Shown in pieces: positions 43,678 through 53,665 of a stretch of DNA of 64,000 bases. A model generated the notes under the pieces. That model saw only the letters and a list, made by a program, of their open reading frames with translations. It was not told the DNA's origin and ran no database searches. This DNA comes from Enchytraeus crypticus (Eukaryota; Annelida; Clitellata; Enchytraeida; Enchytraeidae). Location of the stretch: contig CAJHZI010000736.1 in the NCBI GenBank assembly GCA_905160935.1, positions 708,501 to 772,500 on the forward strand. Direction: 5' to 3'. The position numbers and the translations under genes are program-made. The first letter of the stretch is position 1, and each line of letters starts with the position of its first letter.

Positions 43678-45666
43678 ATGTGTACTTCCTTACAGCTGGT
43701 CAAAGGCATACCACTCTTCTAACTAATACAATCGTCTGCTTTCTTTTCATCTGTATAGGCCTATAGGTACAGGGTGGCCAGTAACCTTTTACTAGGGGGT
43801 TACAAAAATGACAACAAAAGTCACGTTAATATTTTATATATTTGAAAGGGCAATCAAAACTGAATCTAGTCATAGTAAAGAGAAATTTGCATGCTGTTGT
43901 CCCACGGCCAAATGTAAGAAAATGACTATTGCTGTTGTCTCAATTTGATTGAGTAGGTCCAGGGAAGTACGATTTCTCCTTCCAGAAGCGTCTTGGAAAC
44001 ACAATAACTGCCAAGGATAAGCGATTCCGTGATTTCAACAATGATAATTTCCCTGCTCCAAATGTATATGAGGTAATAAAACACTATAAATTAATTTCAG
44101 ATATCAACTACAGTGTGTATTGAATTACCTAACAGACGTATAAAAATGAAAATAGCATTAATAATTGTCGATTAGCGTTAATTTTCTCATTCAAAACTGC
44201 ATATGGATGAACTTCGACAAAATACAAGTAATTACGACTTAATTATAAAAGATTTATAATTTTTAAATTAATTAAATTAATTTTTCCCGTTAATTTTAAA
44301 AGATTAATTTGTAAGACGGGTTGATACTTATTGTTTGCAAATTAACGACTGCTAAAATCTGCGGCATATTCTTTCCAGTGCTTTGATGATTAGTAGATCC
44401 GCGATACCACTTCAATCACTGTCTCCCATCAGTATCAAGTTCAACTGTTTTCTGTTCATCTACCAACAAGTTGATGGTCAACGAATCAATCAATCACTCA
44501 ACGAATCAATCAATCACTTAACACCAACTTTTGCTGACGTTAAGATTTTATTGCATCTTAAATACAGTCCTCTAACTTTGTCGATAGTTTAGTGGCTAGT
44601 GTAACGCACCTTCGATCGTGTGATGGAGAGGTTTAATGTTGAATTCAAAGTTATGTATATGTTTAATAACTCATCATCTTTGACGCAGTTGCGTGTTCGG
44701 CACCTGGTAATGAATTATATATGTATCCTTTTATTATTGAATTGAGTTTATCTTTTACTATTGAATTAAGTATTGTAGTCTACATTTACTTTGTCCCAGA
44801 AATGTGCAATATATGATTAAGTCTGAGCTGCTGTGCATTAGAGAGGCTAAATAAAATAAAGATATGGAAAATATGCGCATTGTGCTCACTTATGTTAATG
44901 TCACGTATAGAAAATCATTAAATCACATGTTATGGCGTATATTACATTATGATGTTATATGTTTCAGTATTTACCACTCATACAATGTTAATTTGGAGAA
45001 GAATGGAGAGGATTAGCTGGACTCAAAAGGTTGCAAATGAGGAAGTTCTGGAGAGAGTTGGCACAGATAGACAGTTGATAAATGTATTAAGAAATAGGAA
45101 GAAGAGATGGATAGGACACATTCGAAGGGGGGAAGGTCTATTAAAAGAGGTCATAGAAGGTAGAATGGAAGGAAAAAGAGGCAGGGACAGGCCGAGATTA
45201 GGTATGTTAGATGATTTAAAGACCCACTCATATGTGGAACTGAAGAGGAAGGCGGAAGACAGAGAAGAGTGGAGGCTTTATATACCATGGACCTGCCAGT
45301 AGGCAGTGCACTAAGAGAGACAATGTTAATACCTTGTAATGATATGTCCGATGTTTATATTTTTCATTATTTTCCATTCAAATAATATTGGCACCTTGTA
45401 ATTATATGTACTATGGTGATATTTTTCAGTATTCGCCACTCATTAGTATCATGTAATTAAACTTAAGATGTTTATATGTTACAATACTTACCACTTATAC
45501 AGCATTAGTATCTTGTAATTATACGTAAGATATCTATGTGTTACAGTATTCACCACTCATACAGGATTCAGTACTGAAGGGAACGTTCAATGTGACATTG
45601 AACAGTGGAAACCTGCAATCATCGAGTGTGTCCAACAGACAATCTGGCGGTCTGATACTTCTCTAA
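34119..45666 (+). CDS. STPG2: Sperm-tail PG-rich repeat-containing protein 2 (STPG2) orthologue
   Basis: Eleven exons: 34119-34233, 35509-35621, 36547-36681, 38236-38418, 39666-39875, 40292-40408, 41319-41475, 42476-42720, 43334-43517, 43957-44072, 45547-45666. All splice phases match and give 564 aa. The start MYDRAPR equals, as I recall it, the conserved vertebrate STPG2 N-terminus. Each exon carries one PG-type motif: VGPGTY, LPGPGEY, VPGPGAY, LGPAFY, PAPGDY, PAPGPGHY, PAPGTY, LPGPAHY, PPPGSY, VPGPGKY, FPAPNVY. Proteins with such repeats are associated with cilia and sperm flagella; that role is known for the family and inferred here. It is longer than the roughly 460-aa human protein as I recall it. 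Exon 3 and exon 4 ends use GTTAGT donors. The last exon ends in LKGTFNVTLNSGNL and a Ser-rich tail. The first AATAAA after the stop that I noticed is near 47049, so the 3' UTR may be long. Introns are full of repeats. Confidence 0.93.
34945..35025. repeat. 12-bp minisatellite in STPG2 intron 1
   Basis: About seven units of TTTGTTCTATTG / TTTGTTCTATTA in alternation, giving a 24-bp higher-order period. Confidence 0.9.
35700..35820 (+). repeat. Repeat R-H end plus (CT)n, STPG2 intron 2
   Basis: GTCAGTGATTTGGTGCTGAT and GCTGAAATAAACACA are followed by (CT)n. The same 60-bp block precedes (CA)n/(TA)n at 47806-47870. A conserved end followed by different microsatellites suggests a retroposon 3' terminus. 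Confidence 0.7.
36165..36365 (+). mobile_element. SINE-C (tRNA-like head), STPG2 intron 2
   Basis: The head GATTTAGCGCACTCGGTTAA resembles a pol III A box. The body holds GTGGGCGACCACTTTGAAAG and TAAGTCTGCGCCGGCTG. A reversed, diverged copy lies at 52120-52308. Confidence 0.7.
36722..36935 (-). mobile_element. R-E, reversed long copy, STPG2 intron 3
   Basis: (TCAA)n at the left, then TTTAACGTCCGGTTCCTTGC, AGACGTCTCTTGCAGACTC-like sequence, ACAAACAGGCGACAAAGCAC, CACAATGACGACTAAGTCTG and GAGACCACAAGAGAAAGCA. Collinear reverse of 60105-60325. Confidence 0.9.
36945..37100. repeat. 12-bp minisatellite (ATTACATAGACT)n
   Basis: About twelve imperfect units, directly beside the R-E copy. It ends in a self-complementary AGACTATATTAGTCT. 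Confidence 0.9.
37640..37725. repeat. Imperfect inverted repeat, STPG2 intron 3
   Basis: CTCATTGGTCTG...TTGACTGATGGACC faces GTCAATCAGTCCATAGACCA ATGAAG across a short loop. The arms are about 30 bp with several mismatches. Confidence 0.7.
37851..37965 (-). mobile_element. SINE-A relative, reversed, with perfect 16-bp hairpin at its end
   Basis: CCCATCACTGATATGC, a 6-base loop, then GCATATCAGTGATGGG (37851-37888) is a perfect hairpin. It continues into SINE-A-like GATCCGCTGTCGAACAATAT and AATCGCCGGCTCAACCC. The subfamily resembles 738-860. Confidence 0.65.
38085..38222 (+). mobile_element. SINE-A immediately upstream of STPG2 exon 4
   Basis: GCTGGAGCCAGTGGCGACGT, GGGGTTCAAATCCTGGGCTC, CACTGACATCGCTTTCGATT and GAAACTGACGTTAACCTTAG. 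Its T-rich tail (TTAGCTTTTTTAGCTTTTAC) ends about 14 bp before the exon 4 acceptor. Confidence 0.92.
38460..38765. repeat. 12-bp minisatellite (AGCATGATCAAT / AGCATGAGCAGT)
   Basis: About 25 units in STPG2 intron 4. The two unit types alternate irregularly. The period of 12 keeps Ser/Met (+) and Leu/Met (-) frames open; these are not genes. Confidence 0.95.
38941..39965 (+). repeat. 45-bp direct repeats bracketing STPG2 exon 5
   Basis: 38941-38985 and 39921-39965 both read TTGTTTTGAATTAAGAAACA and AATGTGNTGTCCATGAAAGT plus TTTAA, with one difference. Exon 5 (39666-39875) lies between them. Confidence 0.9.
40522..40581. repeat. Three 16-bp perfect palindromes at 22-bp spacing
   Basis: GCTTGTTTAAACAAGC occurs at 40522-40537, 40544-40559 and 40566-40581, separated by ACAGAT / GCAGAT. 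Lies in STPG2 intron 6. Confidence 0.95.
42327..42475 (+). mobile_element. SINE-B forming the STPG2 exon 8 acceptor tract
   Basis: The 5'-truncated copy starts at TTATCTGAGAGTAAAATATC and runs through CGGACATTCACTGGACTGGT to TCACTGTAATGCGTGTTTAC. The SINE tail ATTTTTT then leads straight into CGCAG, the acceptor of exon 8 (42476). Confidence 0.9.
42860..43330. repeat. Minisatellite (TTGATTGATTTGATAGACTGG)n, STPG2 intron 8
   Basis: Degenerate array of TTGATTGAT and TTTGATAGACT(T/G)G blocks running to within a few bases of exon 9. The acceptor GGCAG at 43333 follows it directly. Confidence 0.9.
43645..43680. repeat. (CT)n microsatellite, STPG2 intron 9
   Basis: A CTCTCT tract in the intron between exons 9 and 10. 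Confidence 0.9.
44940..45546 (+). repeat. About 62-bp tandem array ending at the STPG2 exon 11 acceptor
   Basis: Acceptor-like starts of exon 11 (TATTCACCACTCATACAG) recur at 44968, 45368, 45430, 45485 and 45547. Spacing is 62, 55 and 62 bp; the first interval is also 62 once the inserted LINE and one target copy (338 bp) are removed. Three units keep CAG before TAT; two have CAT or CAA. Confidence 0.9.
44993..45319 (+). mobile_element. RTE-like LINE, 327-bp 5'-truncated insertion with TSD
   Basis: Codes for WRRMERISWTQKVANEEVLE and NRKKRWIGHIRRGEGLLKEV as in the LINE C-terminus, ending GCAGTGCACTAAGAGAG. The 11-bp direct repeat ACAATGTTAAT flanks it (44982-44992 and 45320-45330). Confidence 0.95.
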
Positions 45667-47805
45667 TCTTTGGACGAAATGATCTTACACCTGATAGTGA
45701 CGCATTTGCGGGATCGCATATAGTCTTGAAATGGTTTTCTGTGTAGTAATTATTTTAACTAATATTGTACAACTTATAATTATAGAGATAATGAAGATTT
45801 TATTGCGCTACATAATACTCGTGATATCGCCCTTATGATCTGATAAACTGAATTTATTTTTACTCTTATCATCTATAACTGTTTGGCTGATGATTGTACT
45901 GTGATAGGGCTGATACTATTGATATTCCTGACCTGATGAAGCAACCGAGAGTAAATATTGCAACTGGTAAAGTGTTAATTGCAGAATTGCAACTGATCAT
46001 TTTATTTTCAGCAGTGGAACCGATAATTATTCTTCAGGGCAAACTAAAATTATCGTTTATGACATTATGAAATTTTTTTAGGACATATGATACAGATGTC
46101 GTATATGGTACTTAAACTTAGCGAAGAAAGGTTGATGACAATATCTTTATTGTGGGCTTTGCAATTCTATCATTGGTCTTATTTCAGATTTAGTAGCAAG
46201 AAGCGTTCAGCCAGGTTAACGATTGTCTCGCTGTTCCCCGATTGAATCGATTTCTATCACTGTAGATATGTATCACTTATTAATCTAAGACTAATGAAAT
46301 CAAATGCCATAATTTTGCTGCTTTCCTGTTGTAGACTTCATGCCGACATTTCTCGTTTCATATGATCTGATGTTATTTTGTTTTAATATATTAATTTCAT
46401 ATGTAATATTATTAATAATCACTACAATAATAGATCAGAATGTCTAAAATGGCACACTAGCATCGTCACAGAAACGCTTAGAACATGGATAGGGAATGAC
46501 TAAGTTACTGTGGCTATCTTTAAAATGAACCGAACTGATTGAAGCGTCTCCTATTGTTAAATTTTTGGCGACCAAACACAAAAACCATAGCGCAGACCAT
46601 TTTTCTGCATGTGATATAGTGACGTATGAACCTTTATCGTCTAATGCTACTAATTTACCATTGAGGGCTTCGACATTTTGTGTCCATAAATATTACTATA
46701 TTTAATATTTAATCTTAAAATATTTCAATTAAATATTTTTATTACATATTTATATATTTAGAATGTCAGTATACGTATAATTCCTTGATTGGGCCTATAA
46801 TTTAGAATTTTTAACTGCTTGGTATATTTCGTGTACCGTTTTGTTGTTTCATTGTTAATTTTTTAAATGAGATGTACTGCAACACAATCAATTCTATGTT
46901 TATATTTATAGGTTTTACGTAATTCTCGATCTTCTTGCCATTTGGATTTCCTGAGTTTAATTGTTTGTACATGATGTATATTTTGATGTTTCAGTTCAAC
47001 GAACTAGACAGTTGTGTTGAATATATACTAATAGTTATTAGAATATATAATAAAGTATGCTGCGCTGTGTGACCAGGGATGCAGGAATGCTTCATTTAGT
47101 GTCCTATTGCATCATTGCTATGTTAATAAAGAGTTGAAGGCAGATATTGCTTGGCAGTTGTATGCGTTGTAACCAGATAGTACCATTTAATGTCGTTTAC
47201 TTCTTCCTCTTGCAGATCTTATGCGATTTTTAAGTCTACAGTTATCCTAATTCAATTCGGAAAATCTATTACATACTAAAACTAAAGCCAAGATTTGCTG
47301 CAGTTTCCTTTCTTATAATATAGAGTGAAAGGAAATGGAGCATAAAGGGGCTGGAAAGTAAGACCGAAAATTGTTAATAACGAAGGTAGCATTCAACTAA
47401 ATAAGAAGAACTAAAATACTTGTGGCATTAAACCTATTATATAATGAAATGCATTGTAACGTGTAGAATGATGCTTTGCTGTTTGTATTTGAAGTGAATT
47501 GAATTTACAGTGTACATGTACATGTATATGTATGTGTTGTATTGTGCTGCATTGGTTTGTTGCTGTGCTGTATGACATAGTGTGACATTGAAATTCCGTG
47601 TGTTTAATGATAGGATATTTATTGTTGACTAGCTGATTTGTGTTATTTAGTTAGTTATTACATACATTTTGCACAACTAATACAAATTTAATCAATTAAA
47701 CTAGTGGCGTAGCAGTTTGTTTATGGTTTATCAGCTAGTTTCATTTAAAATGGTAGTATTCGTAGAGTTAACAATATATTTTGTAAAGATGGTAACATTT
47801 TGTTT
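45667..47805. other. STPG2 3' flank; no other gene
   Basis: AT-rich. Possible polyadenylation signals AATAAA near 47049 and 47123. No coding frames, SINEs or LINEs recognised. Confidence 0.45.
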
Positions 47806-47869
47806 CATTTAAATGTTTATTTCTGTTTGCATTTGTCAGTGATTTGGTGTTGATGCTGAAATAAACACG

Positions 47870-47967
<98 letters not shown>

Positions 47968-47970
47968 TTA
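47806..47970 (+). repeat. R-H end plus (CA)n/(TA)n
   Basis: GTCAGTGATTTGGTGTTGAT and GCTGAAATAAACACG as at 35700, then (CA)n and (TA)n. Confidence 0.75.
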
Positions 47971-47996
47971 TTCTATAGCATAAAATATATTACAAT

Positions 47997-48050
47997 TTAT
48001 AAATTGGTGTATTGTACATAACTAGGTATTAACAATACACCAATTTATAA
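47997..48050. repeat. Perfect 19-bp inverted repeat, 16-nt loop
   Basis: TTATAAATTGGTGTATTGT (47997-48015) pairs with ACAATACACCAATTTATAA (48032-48050). It sits directly after the (TA)n tract. Confidence 0.95.
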
Positions 48051-48179
48051 TACATGTATATTTTATTTTAACGAATTTAAACTACTACTCATCATCATCA
48101 TCTTGTTTCCTTTAATCCCAGTTTTACATACCATACCATAAGTTAATCCCCTATAATCTCTTCCATTCGTTTTATAAAA

Positions 48180-48350
48180 TATTCTGTAAAAATTTCTGGA
48201 GCGTAGGCGCTCACCTATCGAATGTCCTTTCTGAACGTTTGTTTGAATCTTAGTGCATTAGTTGCCTTCCTCGACACGTTCAGTTACCGGTTAGTCTAGT
48301 CTTCCAACAACCCGGACACAACACGGATAAACTACAACTTAATGCTCATT
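48180..48350 (+). repeat. Interspersed repeat R-F copy
   Basis: GTTGCCTTCCTCGACACGTT, CAACAACCCGGACACAACAC and ACGGATAAACTACAAC correspond to the distal part of the other R-F copies. Confidence 0.65.
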
Positions 48351-48639
48351 AACACTTTGTTTTAAACATAATATTGTTAGTTTAGCGAATCCATAATTTT
48401 ATATCATAATCGATTAATAAAATGCTTCTGATGTCATATAGACTGCATCTTAACCGCTTATTGTTACTAATAAAAAGTCCAAATAAAAGTAAACATAGAA
48501 GCCACTATTGGTGGTAAAGAGGCAAAGTCGTAAACGTTATCATTAACTAATTGCCTCGATTCGCTGTGTTTCAAAGTTATAAATATTACCATTTTTCTAA
48601 AAAGCGATTAATAATAATAATAATAATAATCTCCGACAA

Positions 48640-48842
48640 GCGGTGTCATGGCCGGTGTGGTTTATCATACATTTGCTGTTGATAACGCCAATCGGCAGCA
48701 ATATCCGATACAAGATTAACCTTCCATGGGACCAAGGGGATATCCGTCATTACTTGACTAATCCGGGCTTTGTACCCAGGCCACTTACATCCGAAGCGAA
48801 CACTCTAACCGTTACGCCATATCCCCTCCCCGATTATTTGTA
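48640..48842 (-). mobile_element. tRNA-derived SINE (another family), reversed
   Basis: The reverse complement reads GGATATGGCGTAACGGTTAG (A box) and GGCCTGGGTACAAAGCCCGG (B-box region), followed by a body to a (TAA)n tail (seen as ATTATTATT on the minus strand; plus strand 48610-48630). No other copy recognised in the window. Confidence 0.65.
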
Positions 48843-49749
48843 TAGATCCGCATAATATCGTTTAATTAATTTAAGAACTTAGTAAATTGTAGAAGTCAGA
48901 ATTGGAACTCATCATTGGACAACTGCGCGACTAGCTAAGGTACTAAGCGGAAATTGTTGTGTTTGAGCAATGAATTATCTGTAAATTGTCATCTTTAATT
49001 TACATGTAATAGATATTAAACGTAATCCATTACAATGAGCTTTTATAATTCTAAGTCTATGACAACTAGATGCTTACTTTTATCGATTTTCTGAATTTGT
49101 GATTGGCACGGTTTTAGGATCATTTAGCTTATTCTTTCTTGAAATTATTTGGCTTCATATACTTGTAGTCATGGATGACGCTTACGCCCTCATGGAGTTG
49201 TTGTTGTCGTTTTTGACAAGACTCTTTAAACTTGTATTTCATGTGAACATTTTTTCGTACTGTGGAAGTTAAATATTAGCAATCCTTAGCTACGACAAGA
49301 TAAACAGATTATTGGCAAATCATAACTAAAACTATGTTATTGGGAGGAAATGGGAAATGTCGTACAAAGTAACGCGACCTGGCACTTGATTGGAGACTTA
49401 AGGGAGTGCCACGCACAATATGCAGTATTAGTTTTTATTTGCTCAAGCCAAGAACTGACTGCATATGATGTAACGAATGCCTAATTTTAAACAAATATGA
49501 TTATACCGACGACACTTGAATTACAATCAGTGTAGGCATTCTTAGACAAATAGACAGAAGAACAAGATTTCTTGACGACGCTATTTCCATGGGCCTAAAG
49601 CACTTCTCTGGCCTGACCGACTGATTAACCTGCAGAATTAAACTCTGTGATGTAGTGAGTGGTCAGGGTTAAGTTATAGTCTATAGGCAACTGAATTCAT
49701 AGAAAGCGATTTAACTCTAATTTAGATGTACCTGTTAATTTTAATTAGT
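48843..49749. other. No gene seen
   Basis: AT-rich, nothing supported. Confidence 0.4.
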
Positions 49750-49995
49750 TATGTAAATACCTATGTTGTGTCCGGGTTGCGGAAAAATAGACCAACCGTA
49801 GACAGCATTTGTTGTAGAAGCCCACTAAGGGCTAAGAACCAACGCCAGAAAGAGAATTCAGTTGGTTAGCGCCCGGGCTCCAGAAATTGCTACACACTTT
49901 TCTTAAACGAATGAAAAAGTGAAGATCCATTCGTATTCCAACCCTAGCTAGCTGCGATTCAGGGGAAAATGGCGATGATAGTGATAGTGATGTTT
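49750..49995. repeat. R-F (reversed) followed by R-G-like block
   Basis: CTATGTTGTGTCCGGGTTGC (49771 on) is the reverse complement of the R-F core. From 49925, CATTCGTATTCCAACCCTAG and GCGATTCAGGGG resemble R-G and end in GATGATAGTGATAGTGATG. Confidence 0.55.
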
Positions 49996-50229
49996 AACTT
50001 TGATTAGTCTCCTTGTAGGAAAGCTGAAAAAAATGAAAATTCATGATAAGACTTAATTAATTATCTATGGACTAAGTTATAGTATTCAAAATTGAAAACG
50101 AAAAAATGAATATGAATTCTTGAACGCTTCTATTAATATACATATTTGCGGATAATCTTCACTTCGTCACTATAATTTTGATTACAGTTGGACAACAAAT
50201 ACAGAAGTTTTATTACATATGTAACTAAT

Positions 50230-50690
50230 AATTTCTCAGGCAGGATTGCTCAAACAGACACGCCTTCGGAAAGAACTTTTAAACAAAAGGTCTAAGAAAA
50301 ACCACAGAGACACTGAAAACCTTGGTACGGACCACGCTATTATATGGATGCGAAATGTGCACCTTATGGTTCGAATCCCAGCCGCGCTGATCTGAGAATA
50401 AAATCTCGGACATTCACTGGACTGATTATAAGGAAAATGGATTAAATTGCCTAACGGTTTAAACATGTGATATTAAAAAGTGATAGATATCGACATAGTT
50501 GATCATTTCCCTTTAATGCGTATTTACTTACTTTTTAAGGAAGGAATAAATCAGGAAACTAAGCTTAAAAAATGTCAACATGGAGAAGAATGGAAAAGAT
50601 TAGCTGGACCCAATAGTTACAAATGAAGAAGCCTTAAGACAATGGATAAAGATGGCATTACACTAAGAAAGAAAGAGGGAGAATAATTGC
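50230..50690 (+). pseudogene. RTE-like LINE fragment split by a SINE-B
   Basis: Left part (50235-50350) reads GKELLNKRSKKNHRDTENLG-like sequence with GGACCACGCTATTATATGGA, the LINE region after RT. Right part (50532-50690) resumes with AGGAAACT, TGGAGAAGAATGGAAAAGAT and TAGCTGGACCCAATAGTTAC. The two are collinear in intact LINE copies, so the SINE-B between them is a later insertion. Confidence 0.85.
50365..50530 (+). mobile_element. SINE-B inserted in a LINE fragment
   Basis: Starts at the B box (GGTTCGAATCCCAGCCGCGC) and runs GATCTGAGAATAAAATCTCG ... GATAGATATCGACATAGTTG ... AATGCGTATTTACTTAC. The head with the A box is missing. Confidence 0.9.
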
Positions 50691-50824
50691 TCAAAATATA
50701 TATTAATACGGTTTATTGAATATAGTAGTTGATATTAAAAATGGGAAAGCAATAATTATTCATATATAATAATAAGTAGTATCAAAGAGGCCTAATAGTC
50801 GACGTTTTACTTACTAGTGCATGA

Positions 50825-51310
50825 AAAGGAGTCGGCCGAGTAGACATGATGTTGTATCGCCTCTGATTATACACTGTTGATAGAGTAGACATGATGTTCT
50901 ACCACCTCTGATTATACACTGTTGATAGAGTAGACATGATGTTCTACCACCTCTGATTATACACTGTTGATAGAGTAGACATGATGTTCTACCACCTCTG
51001 ATTATACACTGTTGATAGAGTAGACATGATGTTCTATCACCTCTGATTATACACTGCTGATAGAGTAGACATGTTGTTGTATCACCTCTGATTATACACT
51101 GCTGATAGAGTAGACATGTTGTTGTATCACCTCTGATTATACACTGTTGATAGAGTAGACATGTTGTTGTATCGCCTTTGATTATACACTGTTGATAGAG
51201 TAGACATGTTGTTGTATCACCTCTGATTATACACTGTTGATAGAGTAGACATGTTGTTGTATCACCTCTGATTATACACTGTTGATAGAGTAGATATGAT
51301 GTTGTACCGC
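50825..51310 (-). repeat. Minisatellite, 45-bp unit (open as a secreted-like repeat ORF)
   Basis: About 10.5 units of GATTATACACTGTTGATAGA, GTAGACATGATGTT and CTACCACCTCT. The period of 45 leaves a 187-codon minus-strand frame (51377-50814) that begins MKINRCTLLILILIFVSPGT, a signal-peptide-like start, and continues with 15-residue repeats (CLLYQQCIIRGDTTT). Differences among units are mostly amino-acid-changing, which argues against selection on a protein. Treated as a minisatellite with low-probability coding status. Confidence 0.85.
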
Positions 51311-51479
51311 CACCTATTGTACCAGGTGATACGAAAATTAAAATTAAAATTAGCAGTGTGCATCTATTAATTTTCATATCACTCTGACATAGAAATCTAA
51401 TAGCAAGTCATGGATAACAATAGCACTAACTTATATCTTTTACTTTTTGTGAAACTTATTTAGCTGTTCATTAGTAAAA

Positions 51480-51558
51480 ATAAACTTAATCATAGCATTG
51501 GAAATCGATAATTGAAAAATTAAACTTAATAATAGCATTGGAAATCGATAATTGAAAA
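51480..51558 (+). promoter_or_regulatory. 40-bp tandem duplication just upstream of the lectin-receptor ATG
   Basis: AAACTTAAT(C/A)ATAGCATTGG plus AAATCGATAATTGAAAA occurs twice (51482 and 51522, period 40), ending 3 bp before the presumed start codon. It may be 5' UTR or proximal promoter. Regulatory role is inference from position. Confidence 0.45.
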
Positions 51559-51560
51559 GA

Positions 51561-53529
51561 ATGGAAAAGCGATCAATATTAGTAATTTTAACATATCTTC
51601 TAGTAATTCTGACTGTCTGCACTACTCAAGAATGCCAAAGAGGTAATATATTCATGCTAACTTAGAAATTCTGAATATCACTTTTTAATATTTTAATATC
51701 CATAGTGTGCCGTGAAATAGCAGGTCTAGGTTAAATAATAGCTTATGCGAATATTAAAATAGCTCAGTTTGTAGACGAATAGGAAACGTTTTGAAACTAA
51801 AAATACCGACGTTTTAACTTGAGTTCGAGTTATTCCTAGTGCGATCAGAGTGTAAAATCTAGATCAAGATCGGCAAATGACAATTAACTATAAACTACAC
51901 AAGAGATATATTATAGCGTATACTACTATAGAAACGTAACCTGTGGCATTCAAATTTATATACATGTGTATGATAATTTAGTATTATATTTTGCGTGTTA
52001 GTTACATTTGAAAATCGCACTTGCTACAGTTTTCTTATTTTAGTTATAGTTTTAGTGATTTTTCGTTAATCCTTCATTCCATGATTATTAGTAATCGTTG
52101 CCTATAAATGGACAATGTGATGCAGCACAGTGCAGTCGGCGCAGATTAAGTATAAACCTTCTGACGACCCGAGGTTTTAATTCAAACCTGTCAGCACTCG
52201 GTCTTCCAAAGTGGTCGCTCATATCCGAGCGTGAATCTTTTGCATAACTTCGTTTATGACGCGCACGCTTTGCCTATGGTTCAACCCGTGCTCGAAATTG
52301 AGTAATGGATGATCGTTTACCTGTACAATGTGCATTCATTAATTTCATTTTTCTTTAGACTGATATTCTGCATTTTGGAATTTCACCGTTTTTGTACCTT
52401 CCTTTTGCTCGCCGGCTTGATTTTGTCTCAATAGTGCTCGATGTTGTCATTGATGACTGTAGCATTCTAATTTTTGTTATTATTATTATTATTATTCTTA
52501 AACCGAACTCGGAATAAACCGAATTTTGAGTTTCGTTCTTCTCTAGTTCGTCCAAGGATTCAGAAGACTTCTACCAAATCATCATTCGAGTTCGGTTGAA
52601 ATTCAGCCAAGGATTCGACTAAATATTTCGCTTGGTTCAGCCAAAATGTCTGATTTATGGTTTTGCTCGGGTTAGTGTCTAGATATTACACTGCCTCTTT
52701 TATTATATTTTTCTCAAGAAATTGCCTTGTATTTTATTTCTCGCAGTAAAAAACCTGCGATCAGTCTGTTTGACGCATGGCGACACGCCAGTTGACATCA
52801 CCTGCCCGTCAGGCTACAGGGTCTCTGTCGTGAAAGCCTCATTCGATAGATCGATGTATCAAGGCTGCTCGGCACAGGTTCAAACCACGGCAGATACTTG
52901 TCAGATCAGAGACGTGACAACTGAGGTGATAAATCAGTGCTACACGCAACTGTCCACTGATATCAACGATATCATCGATCTTCAAGTGCAAAACTCCTGC
53001 AGAGTCGACTTAGAAAATTTGACCAATTCTGAAACCGGGAGTGAATGCAATTATATGTATCAGGGTGTCAAATACATCAACATTTACTACAATTGTGACG
53101 GTCGTAAGTATAAAGAATATTGAGTTTATTATTTTGAAAATTATTATGTTTTATTTAGTTTATACATTCATGTTAGTTTTTAAGTTAGGCAAAGTTAAAT
53201 AGTTATTATATTTTAAGCATTACACTTTCTTATTAGGATAGCAATATTAAAGATCAATGTACCAAAAATTGATTAGCGTCGAAAGAAATGATAACAATGA
53301 GCATTGAAAGCTAGTACACAAACAATAAAAAATAAGAAAATAATAAAAGTTCACAAATGAAAAATTACTAACTGTATTACATATAAATTTAATTTAAAAA
53401 TATAGATAATAGCAAATATAATTGGAAAGTCTCAAATAGGGGATTGGCTGGTGGTGTGATGTAGGAGAAAGAGGATTTGGGACAGTCTTTTCGTATCCCG
53501 ACCCTAGTTAAACTGGGATTCAAGGAAGG

Positions 53530-53560
<31 letters not shown>

Positions 53561-53589
53561 GATAACAGCAAATATAATTTAAGTTACTT

Positions 53590-53665
<76 letters not shown>

